From contig CANMEQ010000008.1 in assembly GCA_947497065.1 (NCBI GenBank), positions 1-64,000 on the forward strand: a stretch of 64,000 nt of DNA, in the 5' to 3' direction. Shown piece after piece: positions 1 to 10,285 of the stretch (position 1 is its first letter; each line of letters opens with the position of its first letter). The notes under the pieces were generated by a model. The model saw only the letters and a program-made list of their open reading frames with translations. It was not told the DNA's origin and ran no database searches. The position numbers and the translations under genes were made by a program. Source of the DNA: an uncultured Paracoccaceae bacterium (GTDB lineage Bacteria; Pseudomonadota; Alphaproteobacteria; Rhodobacterales; Rhodobacteraceae).

Positions 1-3000
1 GGCGACGGCGATATCAGCGCGGCGGCGGATCAGCCGATCACTGTCACCGACACATCCCCAACAGCTGTGGATGATGTCGCGGTGAGTGTTGTAGAAGGCG
101 AGGGGCCTGTAGGATCCGCGGCTGGCGGCACGAATTTGCTAGCTAATGATGATGCGAGTGCTGATGGTGAGGCAGTTCATCAGGTGACCTATAAGGATGA
201 CAACGGTGTCAACCAGACAATCGTCATAGGCGCCTCTGGAACGACGGGTGCTCTTGCCGCCCAATATGGGGAATTGACAGTCAATGCGGACGGGACATGG
301 TCGTTCACCCCTGACGCCAGCGCAGCCCATGTAAATGGCGCGCCGCTCGATGCTGGGTTCTCGTATACTGTAATTGATAGTGATGGGAGCATCAGCACAT
401 CTGCGGCAGATCAATCGATTACTGTGACCGACACAGGGCCTGTTGCGAACGATGAAGAGCCTATTGTGCTGGAAGAAGGGGCCGCGAATGCTTCAGGCAA
501 TGTTATTACCAATGACACAGCATCTGCGGATGCGGGATCAGAAATTGACAGCTTTACCTATACCAATGCAGCCGGCGTAGAGACCACTTTCACTTTCACA
601 AATGGAGGTGCGACATCCGAGACGGTTGTAACTCCGACAGGTACGCTCACCGTAAATACGAGTGGCACATGGACTTTTGACCCATCCGATAGCTTTGATC
701 ACGATGAAGCCGGTGCTGATCCAACCGCAGGCAGTTTCACCTATGTGTTATCTGACGCAGATGGAAGCCTTTCAAACTCGGCCAGTCAGGTGATTACTGT
801 CACTGACACTGACCCGGTTTCTACCTCTGCATTACTCACGCTGGACGAAGCAGATTTGCCGACAGGATCAGCGATGGGGTCTGGTAACCCGTCTGTGACG
901 GACTCTCTCAGCATTGTTAAAGGGCAAGATGATATTGCCGATGTCATTTTCAATGCAGCAACGATTTCAGGGTTACCTGCGCTTTCATCCAATGGAACCG
1001 CATTGGTTTATGAAGTATCCGCGGATGGACATACTCTAACGGCGAGAGTAGGGGCGCTTGGCCCAGTGGCGTTCCTTTTGGAAATTAATAATCCAACGGA
1101 TGCAACCGGAACGAGCCAGTCTATTACTGCAACGTTGAACCAAGCGATTGATCAGCCGAACGCAGTGTTCTCATCAATGAATGTTTCGTACGAAGTGCAG
1201 GACGTAGATTCAGCGATCACAGGCAATGCGTCGTTCACGATGATTGATGATACACCACTTGTGCCGCAGAACGACGCTGGCATCACAATTGTAGAAGGCG
1301 GGGCGATAACCAATAGCTCAAATGGTGCCAACAATCTGCTGTTGAACGATACACTGGGGGCTGATGACCATTCCGGCACGAACGCAGGGAAAGTGTATGA
1401 CATTACCTATACGGACCGTTCTGGCACGCAGCAAACTGCATTGGTTCCGACCAGTGGGCTTGCAGTTGAGACACAATATGGTGACCTAACAGTCGACCAG
1501 AACGGTGATTGGACATATACGCCGATTTCGACTGCTGATCATGAACAGCCAGCGAATGATTTGGCTCTCAGTGATGATTTCACCTATCGTACTGTTGATA
1601 GCGATGGAGACATCTCGGGCGCTTCTGCGACGCAGCCGATCACAGTTACTGATACGGTTGCAACAATTGGCACACCGGGTGAGGCGACACTGACAGAGGC
1701 CTCGCTGCCGACCGGGTCTGCTCCAGATAGTGCTGCGCTGACCGCAACTGGAACACTTGATTTGAATCCAGGCGAAGACACTTACGATGTGACAATCACA
1801 TCTACGCCCAGTGGCCTCACGTCAAATGGTGTCGATCTAGAATACGTAACGCAACCTGATGGGCATAGCGTTATTGCGTATAGTGGTGCTGGCCGTACCG
1901 TCGCGGATCAAGTGTTTACGCTTGATTTGACTAACCCAACAGCCTCGAATGCTGGCTATAGCTTTACGCTCGTTGGCCCATTGGATCAGGGTACTGATCC
2001 ATCAATAGATCTGGATTTTGGTGTGACGGTCACAGATAGTGACGATGACACTGATGTAGATACAATCACGATTACGATCGAGGATGACAACGCACCGACT
2101 GCGATTGCACGGAGTGTCGACGAAGACGGAAATGTAGCGGTTCCCACATCAGCTGATGCAACGACCGCAAACACAACGATCTTCCAAAATGGAACGGCCA
2201 TAACTGGCGTCCCAGACGGGAACAACGTCGTCTATACAACGGAACACGGCACAGTCACCGTGTTGGCAGACGGATCGATCGATTATGAACCTGCGGATCA
2301 TTTCAGTGGTATCGAAGTCTTTACGTTCGAAACGAACGATGGCGGGACTGTGTCACCAACGGTCGTCACGATCACAGTCAATCCGATTTCTGATGCGCCG
2401 ACACTCACTGTCGACGAAGCCAACATCAATACATTGGAAGACACCCCAATCACCATGGGATTGAATGCACCAGTGATTGTGGACGATGGGTCCGCAGCGA
2501 CAAATAACGCGCTGACAGAAAGTCTTGGTTTAATCTCTCTGACGGGCTTACCTGCTGGCGCTCAAGTATTGAATGCTGCTGGCACTCCAGTATTCACATC
2601 TACCGGTGTTTCTGCACCATTCACGATCGAGATCAGCGACCAACCAACCTTGGCTAGCGCCTCGGGAACGGCTGACATTGTGTTGACGTCAGCGCAATAT
2701 GAAGCACTACAGGTTCTTCCGCCGGAACATGATCATGATGAATTCACTGTAACAGCCACAGTGAGTAGTTTTGAAACTGACTCTTCAGGGAACCAGCTGT
2801 CAGGTGTTCCGGGCGCTCAGTCAACCACCTCGGTGATTGTTGATGTTGAAGCAGTGACGGATGATGCTTCGCTTGTGTTTAATACTGGTGTTGATGCAGC
2901 CACGGCAGGCGTAAATGCAGTAACATACAACAGTTCAACGGACGCGACTGTCGAAATTGACGAAGACACCTCCTTCAACCTCAATGGTATTTTGACCGCT

Positions 3001-6000
3001 CAGTTCGCTGATCTTGATCAAAGTGAGGTGCGTTCGATCACAATCGAAAACAACTCAACGCAGCCTATGATTGTGGGATCAACGACGCTGGATCCAGGCG
3101 ATTCAATAACTATCGACGATCGTGCAAATGCTGCAGGTCAAACGGGTGGTATCTCTAGCTTCGATGATATTCTTATCAGCGCAGGTGAGAATGTATCAGG
3201 TGATTTGAGTGGGATTGAAATTACAATCAACGCTCAAGATATTGATAGTGATGGCTTCCTTGATGGTATGGGGGGTAATGTTGCTGGCCCAACCAATGGT
3301 GTTGCCGAAGCGAATACGGCCAACAACACTGTAACTCTCAACCTGCAAGTTGCTCCAAAGGCTGGGGATGTAACGGCTGAAGACACCAGCGGTTCTGAAA
3401 ATACTGCGATTAGTTTCTTGGAAGGTGTGCGTGTAACAGACGACACATCTGGTACAGAAATTATCGATGAGGTGTCCTTTACTGTGCCAACAGGTTGGAC
3501 CGTCACGCCACCTGCAGATACATCCCTCTTTACGGCCACAGAGACAGCTGGGGTCTACACGATTGATTTCACAGGCGGCACGAACGCGCAGCGAGAGTTG
3601 GCACTCGATGGGTTCACCATTACGCCTCCAGGGCATAGTAGCCTTGATGCAGATATTGAGTTGAACATTACGTCGACCGATACCGCCTCAGTTGGAGGTG
3701 GAAGCCTGTCTGATACAGTAACAACCCAAGTTGAAGTTACTGTGGAAGTCACCCCAGTCGCTGAAGAAATCGGCAATGGAAGCGTTATTGACACTGACAA
3801 TAACGGCAGTGCTGACCTGACGATGAATGATGATTTCACATACGCTGCAGTCCTAGACTCAGATCCGAACAACGTAACGGGCGTGTTTGGGACCGAAGAT
3901 GAATGGTTTGCGTTGAACCAAGGTGGTTTCGATTTCATGGCCCCTTGGGCAAATGAAGATTTGGACGAAGATACGTTTGCTCGCATTGTGCCTGAAATTG
4001 TCGGTGGCGATGCAAGTGATGCAATTGGGTCGATGTTCCGTTGGACAGATCCGACGACGGGCGTGCAAACCGAAACCTTCGTTGGCACAGGTATCGATAT
4101 TCCTATCGACGCATTAGATACCGTCGAATTCCTACCTGCACCGGACTTCGCGGGGGAAATGCAGTTCCGGGTAACCGCATTTACACAAGACTACGATGAC
4201 GATGCCGAAGGCGTGGGAACCCCTTCTGAGGCCGAAACGGGCGAGGCGATCATCGATGGTCTGGTTATTCTGCCAGTCGCCGATACACTCACTTTAACAC
4301 TTACGGCGCGGGTTAACGCTTTGGAGGATACACTTGTTCCTTTGATGATCCGCCCAAGTACACAAGATCCATCTGAAACGTTTGATATCTCTTTGAACGA
4401 TCTGCCCGTTGGTACAAAGATTTTCTATGATGGGATTGAGCAAACTGTCACCGCTGATCCGATGACGGGCTTGGGTACCGTTACGCTGCAGGATTTCGAT
4501 CGTTCGATTGATCTCGAACTCTTGCCGCCGCCAGACAGCAACGTGGATTTCCAAGTTCGGGTTGAGGCAAACTCGGTCGATGAGATTGATGTTGGGGGTA
4601 CGATTATCCGTGACACGTCCTTAATTGCGACGTTGCCGATCGACGTAGCCGTGCGCGGTGTCGCGGACGAGGCAACCGTTACGGTGACGCCAGCGACATA
4701 CTCTGAAGAGGATCTAGACAGCGGGTCTGAGACCGTCGTTTTGAGTGACCTTGTTTCTCTCGCATTGGGAGACGATGACACAAATAATGCGGGCGGAGAT
4801 TCCGAGGCGCTTACATTGCGCTTGCGTGGTTTGCCTGAGGGGTTCTCCCCGACCGAAGGCGCGCTTTTGACACCGCCGAGTGTAACTGGGGGTGATAGAA
4901 TTTGGTCACTCAACCCGGCGCAGCTTGCAGCAGCTGAGATTGATGTGCCTGACAACGTAAGCGGTGACGTTTCCTTCATTGTTGAAGCGGTTTCGACAGA
5001 AAATGATGGTAGTTCACTTACAGGTTCACCGGTTGCGGTAACATTCACTGTGACCCCAACACCGGAAGCACAGGTCACAACATCCGCGGTCTTGGTCGAA
5101 GACGAAATCAGCCCACTTGGCTTTGCGATTGTTCATCAAAACGGAGACACGGACGAAACGATTACCGGTGCCCGCGTGCCTGTATCACAAGCTACAGTTG
5201 CAGGTCAGTATACGCTTTATGACGGCATATCCGGGCTTCCACTTGATGATGCCGGACTAGCATTGCCGACTGTTACGGAAGGTGGCATTACTTTCTATCA
5301 ACTGACCGCGGATCAAGCTGCGAACTTGTCCGCTTTGCCTGCTGAACACATTGATGCGGCAACCCCGGGTTCTTTTGATATCTATTATGAAATCACCGAT
5401 CAGGAATTTGGTTCAAGTCAACCGTCAGGTACTGGCGTCGGATCGACACCGGTCGCGAGCCCGTATCAGATGACGACATTCACGATGACTGCGACACCTG
5501 TCACAGACACTCCGAGTGCGTCCATCACAAACATCACAGCCACGGATACTGCGGCGACCATAACGGATGATATCGCAGGCGACGATGCGATGCCTGATAC
5601 AGTTGTTCTAGAAAACGAGTCTGACATTACTGTTTTCTTGAACGTGACCTCACCTGATAGCGATGGGAGCGAGCATGTTGTCCGCGTTCTCATTACCAAC
5701 GTCCCAATTGGCGTGACCGTCGATGGCGGACAAATTGTTGGCGCTGACAGTTGGTTGGTGGTTCTTGATGGTTCCGATGCTGTTGCCGTCGATCCGACTG
5801 CTGGATTGGCCGTGACGTTCGATGTGAGCGATCAAGTCACCGGATCAGCGGTGCCCGCAACGATCAATATGGAAATACAAGTTCAGGATCGCGGGGACCA
5901 ATCCGCGCCCGGGACCAGCGTGCTTTCTGATACCGTTAGTTGGGTTCTGGACCATAACTTCCCAGGTGGCGCGTCTGGGGAAGACCCAGCTGATATTGTC

Positions 6001-8070
6001 GATTGGGTCTACACCGGCGAAGATGTAAGCGAGGACACAGCCTTTCTCTTGTCCGAACTTATTGATGGAACAGTGAATGCAACCGCACCCACTGTAAATA
6101 CGCTGACAATCCAGCTTACAGATTTACCGCCGGGTACAGTTGTTGCGGGTATGACACAGACTGTTATCAGTGGTGTCAACACATGGACAGCGTCGACTGA
6201 CACGAACTCAGCCGATGCGCAAACTGCGTTGGAAACTTTGCTCGATAGTATTGAAATCACACTTCCTGAACATTTCAATGACAATAATGACGCATCAGGT
6301 TTTGATCTCAATGCAACGCTGATTACATCTGTCCTTGGTGGCAATGGGATTGAAGAAGAGAGCATTTCGAATACTGTACCGGTTGTGCCTGAGGTTGATC
6401 TTGCGGATATTGAAATCACGATGGGCAACGCCGGTGAAGTTCTGGAATCAGACTCCGAAATCCCCATTACAATCGATATTTCGAATGCCGCAGATGGCTC
6501 TGCCGGCAGCATTGTGAACGGAGATCTCTATCTGCAAGTTGATGTGTCAAATCCAACATCGACGACCGGCACTCTTACAAGCGCTGATGGTAGCACCACT
6601 TACACGCTTCAGCCTGTATCCGGTATCGCCGGCATCCCAGATGGAGACTACTACGTAATCTCAGGGACCGCTTACGATACACCAGTCGAGTTGACCTTTA
6701 CCCCTGATACGACGGGGGTAGGTGACATCACAGTAGATGCCTTTATCGAAAACGTTGAAACGGGTGATCCTGACAGTATTGTTTCTTCAAACTCGGCCAC
6801 GTCGCCGATCGATGTCGCAAACGATGGTGTCGTGATTACGACTGCACCATCGGCAGGTTTCGAAGTCGCCGATAACATGTCTGCATCGGTTGTCGAATTG
6901 CTGGGGATTACAGTTACGCCCAACGACAATGATGGGTCTGAGGATTATGTTTCAATCTTGCTTGGCAATGTACCTGACGGGTTCCTGGTCACAGCAGGCG
7001 CGACTGCTGCGTCAGCTACAAGCGCTGTAGTTTCAAGTAACGCTGGCGGCGCTGCTGGTTTGAATACTTGGGTCTTGGCAGGAGAAGGGGAACCGTTACC
7101 CGCGTTTATATCTATCCAGCCTCCGGCCAATTGGAGTGGTACAATTTCCGGTTTGGAATTGCTTGTGACGACTGGCGAAACATCGCTGTCGGATGCGCGC
7201 ACTGACATAATTGTGTTGGACCCAGTGACAGTTGCACCAGTCGCAAATGGTATCGTTCTTATCCCGACAACGACATTCGGAGATGAAAACGCGATTGTAC
7301 CGTTCAACTTCAACGCGTCGATCACTGACGCATTGGATGTTTCTGTGGCAGGCGGTGTTGCGCCTGACTTGCACCAAGAAACCGCGACGATAAATCTAAC
7401 GGGACTTGGTGAAAACGCATCCATTTATGTTGGGTCAACGCAGCTCACGGACAACGTTAGCTACGACTCTGGGAGTGATACCTATACAGTAACGGGCCTG
7501 TCGCAGGCTGACATTGATAGCCTTGGGTTCCTTCAAGCGACGAATGAATTCACGGATCAAGATAGCGGAGAGGCTGGAATACAGCTTGGTGTGACAGCCT
7601 TTACGGTTGACGCAAGCGACACAGTTGCGACGGTTGACATATCAGCGACTGTTTCAAGCACGATCACTCTTGAAGTAACCGATCAACTGGCCACATCGGG
7701 CGATGATACACTCCTCTGGAATGGTATGGCGCTGGACGGGTTGGATGGTGAAGATACTGTCGCAATCCGCAACGACGAAGATGTCACGGGTACAGAGCTT
7801 GCGAGCAATTTGACAGATATTGAAGTCATTGACCTCGGAATTGAAGGTGCAAATCTCATCGACATCCTGACGCCTGACGACGTCGCGAACCTAACCGATG
7901 ATGACAACATCCTAGAAATTTTGGGTACGGCAGATGACACCGTCAATCTGTCCGGCAACTGGGTTCAGGATGCAGTGACAGGGATCTATACAGGCACAGT
8001 CGGAATAGGTGCGAACGCCGAGACAATCACTCTCGACATCGATGACGACGTCACAGTGTTTGAAATTTAA
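1..8070 (+). CDS. Giant repetitive T1SS-secreted adhesin, 3' part (5' end outside the window)
   Basis: The frame is open from base 1, and the first residues already match the internal repeats, so the gene begins left of the window; 2689 residues are visible. The protein is Asp/Thr/Ser/Gly-rich and almost free of Cys and Lys. It is built of tandem Ig-like/cadherin-like units of the VCBS, Big_9 and T1SS-143 kind. The linker motif ITVTDT recurs between units in the first part; later units carry 'EDTP', 'SDADGS' and 'LPxGxxV'-type strands. The last 120 residues are an acidic non-repetitive domain ending in hydrophobic VTVFEI, as expected for an uncleaved C-terminal type I secretion signal. The secretion genes follow directly downstream. 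Role inferred: surface or biofilm adhesin. Long reverse-strand open frames inside it are composition shadows. Confidence 0.9.
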   Translation, partial: GDGDISAAADQPITVTDTSPTAVDDVAVSVVEGEGPVGSAAGGTNLLANDDASADGEAVHQVTYKDDNGVNQTIVIGASGTTGALAAQYGELTVNADGTWSFTPDASAAHVNGAPLDAGFSYTVIDSDGSISTSAADQSITVTDTGPVANDEEPIVLEEGAANASGNVITNDTASADAGSEIDSFTYTNAAGVETTFTFTNGGATSETVVTPTGTLTVNTSGTWTFDPSDSFDHDEAGADPTAGSFTYVLSDADGSLSNSASQVITVTDTDPVSTSALLTLDEADLPTGSAMGSGNPSVTDSLSIVKGQDDIADVIFNAATISGLPALSSNGTALVYEVSADGHTLTARVGALGPVAFLLEINNPTDATGTSQSITATLNQAIDQPNAVFSSMNVSYEVQDVDSAITGNASFTMIDDTPLVPQNDAGITIVEGGAITNSSNGANNLLLNDTLGADDHSGTNAGKVYDITYTDRSGTQQTALVPTSGLAVETQYGDLTVDQNGDWTYTPISTADHEQPANDLALSDDFTYRTVDSDGDISGASATQPITVTDTVATIGTPGEATLTEASLPTGSAPDSAALTATGTLDLNPGEDTYDVTITSTPSGLTSNGVDLEYVTQPDGHSVIAYSGAGRTVADQVFTLDLTNPTASNAGYSFTLVGPLDQGTDPSIDLDFGVTVTDSDDDTDVDTITITIEDDNAPTAIARSVDEDGNVAVPTSADATTANTTIFQNGTAITGVPDGNNVVYTTEHGTVTVLADGSIDYEPADHFSGIEVFTFETNDGGTVSPTVVTITVNPISDAPTLTVDEANINTLEDTPITMGLNAPVIVDDGSAATNNALTESLGLISLTGLPAGAQVLNAAGTPVFTSTGVSAPFTIEISDQPTLASASGTADIVLTSAQYEALQVLPPEHDHDEFTVTATVSSFETDSSGNQLSGVPGAQSTTSVIVDVEAVTDDASLVFNTGVDAATAGVNAVTYNSSTDATVEIDEDTSFNLNGILTAQFADLDQSEVRSITIENNSTQPMIVGSTTLDPGDSITIDDRANAAGQTGGISSFDDILISAGENVSGDLSGIEITINAQDIDSDGFLDGMGGNVAGPTNGVAEANTANNTVTLNLQVAPKAGDVTAEDTSGSENTAISFLEGVRVTDDTSGTEIIDEVSFTVPTGWTVTPPADTSLFTATETAGVYTIDFTGGTNAQRELALDGFTITPPGHSSLDADIELNITSTDTASVGGGSLSDTVTTQVEVTVEVTPVAEEIGNGSVIDTDNNGSADLTMNDDFTYAAVLDSDPNNVTGVFGTEDEWFALNQGGFDFMAPWANEDLDEDTFARIVPEIVGGDASDAIGSMFRWTDPTTGVQTETFVGTGIDIPIDALDTVEFLPAPDFAGEMQFRVTAFTQDYDDDAEGVGTPSEAETGEAIIDGLVILPVADTLTLTLTARVNALEDTLVPLMIRPSTQDPSETFDISLNDLPVGTKIFYDGIEQTVTADPMTGLGTVTLQDFDRSIDLELLPPPDSNVDFQVRVEANSVDEIDVGGTIIRDTSLIATLPIDVAVRGVADEATVTVTPATYSEEDLDSGSETVVLSDLVSLALGDDDTNNAGGDSEALTLRLRGLPEGFSPTEGALLTPPSVTGGDRIWSLNPAQLAAAEIDVPDNVSGDVSFIVEAVSTENDGSSLTGSPVAVTFTVTPTPEAQVTTSAVLVEDEISPLGFAIVHQNGDTDETITGARVPVSQATVAGQYTLYDGISGLPLDDAGLALPTVTEGGITFYQLTADQAANLSALPAEHIDAATPGSFDIYYEITDQEFGSSQPSGTGVGSTPVASPYQMTTFTMTATPVTDTPSASITNITATDTAATITDDIAGDDAMPDTVVLENESDITVFLNVTSPDSDGSEHVVRVLITNVPIGVTVDGGQIVGADSWLVVLDGSDAVAVDPTAGLAVTFDVSDQVTGSAVPATINMEIQVQDRGDQSAPGTSVLSDTVSWVLDHNFPGGASGEDPADIVDWVYTGEDVSEDTAFLLSELIDGTVNATAPTVNTLTIQLTDLPPGTVVAGMTQTVISGVNTWTASTDTNSADAQTALETLLDSIEITLPEHFNDNNDASGFDLNATLITSVLGGNGIEEESISNTVPVVPEVDLADIEITMGNAGEVLESDSEIPITIDISNAADGSAGSIVNGDLYLQVDVSNPTSTTGTLTSADGSTTYTLQPVSGIAGIPDGDYYVISGTAYDTPVELTFTPDTTGVGDITVDAFIENVETGDPDSIVSSNSATSPIDVANDGVVITTAPSAGFEVADNMSASVVELLGITVTPNDNDGSEDYVSILLGNVPDGFLVTAGATAASATSAVVSSNAGGAAGLNTWVLAGEGEPLPAFISIQPPANWSGTISGLELLVTTGETSLSDARTDIIVLDPVTVAPVANGIVLIPTTTFGDENAIVPFNFNASITDALDVSVAGGVAPDLHQETATINLTGLGENASIYVGSTQLTDNVSYDSGSDTYTVTGLSQADIDSLGFLQATNEFTDQDSGEAGIQLGVTAFTVDASDTVATVDISATVSSTITLEVTDQLATSGDDTLLWNGMALDGLDGEDTVAIRNDEDVTGTELASNLTDIEVIDLGIEGANLIDILTPDDVANLTDDDNILEILGTADDTVNLSGNWVQDAVTGIYTGTVGIGANAETITLDIDDDVTVFEI

Positions 8071-8081
8071 ACAGCATTGCA

Positions 8082-8117
8082 GGGTGTCGTTGCCTGATTT
8101 GTCAAATAACGACACCC
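8082..8117 (+). terminator. Hairpin between adhesin and transporter genes
   Basis: A perfect 10-bp inverted repeat (GGGTGTCGTT / AACGACACCC) encloses 16 nt, part of which can extend the stem (ATTT-gtc-AAAT). It lies 11 nt after the adhesin stop and 20 nt before the ABC transporter start. No U-tract follows, so it is more likely an attenuator or an mRNA-stabilising 3' end than a full terminator. Confidence 0.5.
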
Positions 8118-8137
8118 GCTAAAGCAAGGGGTGACGG

Positions 8138-10285
8138 ATGTCTGTGGAAAGTGCGGCAAAGTCGAAAATGGATAGCCAATCGGCTTTAGCTGACGAAAAC
8201 TGGCTATTCGCTGTGTGCCGTATCGCGGCCCACTACCGTATCGCCGTGTCGCCAGAAACTATGCGGCTCAATATTGCTTGGAAGGGCAAACAATCTGTAT
8301 TGCGCCGTTTATGTCGGACAGCGGGATTGCGCGTTGAAGAAGTGGCGCTCAAAACGGGCGCGATTTCTGGAATGCGATTACCGTTGCTGGCGGAATTCAA
8401 GAACGGTGAAATCGGTGTAATTGAAGCGGAGACAAACGAGGGGTTTCGGATCGCATTTGGAGCAGATCAAGGTCTCCATACTGTTTTGCGGGCCTCCGCA
8501 TTGCTCAAAGAACTCGAAAATCTCTACGTCTTACGTCCTGCAGCAAACGTCGCAGACCGACGTATTGATGACTATATCGCACCTTGGCGGCCTGATTGGC
8601 TGCGCAGTATCGTGCTTTCTGATCTCAAGCCATATGCAGCAGTTCTGCTTGCGTCATGTGTAACCAATGTTCTGGCATTGGCGGGCATCATCTTTTCAAT
8701 GCAGGTTTATGATCGCGTTGTGCCCGGGCAATCATTGGAAACCCTTCACGTACTGTTTGGAGGTGTCGTTGTCGCAATATTGTTCGGCTTCTTGATGAAA
8801 ATATCTCGCAACAGGATCACCGATGCCGCAGCGCGCGAGGCGGATTTAAGGGTATCAGATAAGGTGTTCGGTCACGCCCTACGGGTTAGAAATACTGCAC
8901 GCCCAAGGGCGACCGGCACGTTTATCGCCCAAATCCGCGAGTTAGAACACGTTCGTGAGATAATGGCGTCCACAACAATCACAGCGGTAGCTGACTTGCC
9001 CTTTTTCTTCATGTTCTGTCTGCTGTTTTTCTACATTGCTGGGGGGTTGGTCTGGATCCCGTTAACGGCGATGGTGCTCCTGATTTTGCCAGGTCTGCTT
9101 GCACAAAGGCGATTGAGGCAGCTCGCCGAAGCCAGCTCACGCGAGAACTCTTTGCGGGGCGCTATGCTTGTTGAAGCCGTTCAAGGTTTGGACGATATCA
9201 AATCCCTGCAGGCAGAAGGCCAGTTTCAAAACCTTTGGAACCACTACACCGAAGTGACATCAGGTGCGTCGATGCAGCTGCGTGATCTGGTCAATCGTTT
9301 GTCCAGTTGGGCGCAAACCGTTCAAGGTGGCGTTTTTGCTGTGGTTGTTTTTTTCGGAGCACCGCTCGCGATGGAAGGTGAAATGAGCACCGGTGTCCTT
9401 GTTGCGGCGTCAATGTTGTCCTCGCGGATGCTCGCTCCGCTCGCGTCCGTCACCCAAATCATCAACCGATGGCAACAAGCGCGCGTTGCGCGCGAAGCTC
9501 TTGATGTCCTTCTCGCACTTCCTGTTGACACGCCGGAGGGTGAAAGACGCATTCACAAACCCATCATAGAAGGCCATTATGAAGCGAAGAACGCTGTTTT
9601 CGGGTACAACCCAGAAGCGCCGGTTCTTTCTGTTTCAAAGTTGGAGATAAAGCCGGGCGAGCGCATCGCAATTTTGGGGCGGAACGGAGCCGGCAAATCC
9701 ACACTTTTGTCTGCGCTGTCTGGGTTGCTGGAGCCATTGGATGGTTCCCTGAAAGTCGACGGGCTCACAATTGGTTTGATCGATCCGGCCGATCTGCGGC
9801 GCGATATCGGCTACATGGGCCAAAACGCGCGTCTGTTTCACGGAACGCTTCGCGAAAATTTGGCGCTAGGTGCGCCGATGGCGAGCGATGAGGAAATGAT
9901 CTCTACACTTGATAAGCTCGGGTTGGGAGGTTTTGTTGAAAAACTTCCTGATGGGCTAGACCACATGGTTCAAGAGGGAGGTCTTGGCCTTTCGGGGGGA
10001 CAGCGGCAAGGGCTGTTGCTGACTCGGCTCATGTTGCGACACCCACGTGTCTTGTTGCTGGATGAACCGACGGCAACGTTAGATGAAGTTGCCGAGAACA
10101 ATGTCATTAAGACGCTCGGAGAGATCGATAAAGATATGACGCTTATCATCGCAACACACCGACCTGCGGTCCTGAGCATCATTGACCGGTTCATTGTTGT
10201 CAGCGACGGCGCTGTTGTGCGGGATGGACCCAAAGCCGAGGTCATAGCTAGTCTGAAAACTAAAGCTGGAAAGTCTGCAGCATGA
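8138..10285 (+). CDS. Type I secretion ABC transporter (permease-ATPase, LapB/RtxB type)
   Basis: Inner-membrane exporter of 715 aa. The first ~130 residues resemble a peptidase-C39-like domain. I see no catalytic Cys-His pair there, so it is probably a substrate-docking domain. A six-helix transmembrane region follows (about 160-440, including a long hydrophobic stretch near 285-315). The C-terminal ATPase has Walker A GRNGAGKST near residue 514, signature LSGGQRQ near 617 and Walker B VLLLDEP near 638. The start is supported by AGCAAGGGG upstream. The stop overlaps the next ATG (ATGA), so it is translationally coupled to the HlyD gene. Its substrate is presumably the giant adhesin just upstream. 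Confidence 0.92.
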   Translation: MSVESAAKSKMDSQSALADENWLFAVCRIAAHYRIAVSPETMRLNIAWKGKQSVLRRLCRTAGLRVEEVALKTGAISGMRLPLLAEFKNGEIGVIEAETNEGFRIAFGADQGLHTVLRASALLKELENLYVLRPAANVADRRIDDYIAPWRPDWLRSIVLSDLKPYAAVLLASCVTNVLALAGIIFSMQVYDRVVPGQSLETLHVLFGGVVVAILFGFLMKISRNRITDAAAREADLRVSDKVFGHALRVRNTARPRATGTFIAQIRELEHVREIMASTTITAVADLPFFFMFCLLFFYIAGGLVWIPLTAMVLLILPGLLAQRRLRQLAEASSRENSLRGAMLVEAVQGLDDIKSLQAEGQFQNLWNHYTEVTSGASMQLRDLVNRLSSWAQTVQGGVFAVVVFFGAPLAMEGEMSTGVLVAASMLSSRMLAPLASVTQIINRWQQARVAREALDVLLALPVDTPEGERRIHKPIIEGHYEAKNAVFGYNPEAPVLSVSKLEIKPGERIAILGRNGAGKSTLLSALSGLLEPLDGSLKVDGLTIGLIDPADLRRDIGYMGQNARLFHGTLRENLALGAPMASDEEMISTLDKLGLGGFVEKLPDGLDHMVQEGGLGLSGGQRQGLLLTRLMLRHPRVLLLDEPTATLDEVAENNVIKTLGEIDKDMTLIIATHRPAVLSIIDRFIVVSDGAVVRDGPKAEVIASLKTKAGKSAA

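Noticed and set aside
3196-4088. Long minus-strand open frames inside the adhesin gene
   Set aside because: They lie opposite a continuous repetitive coding frame, have no ribosome sites and read as low-complexity; composition shadows.
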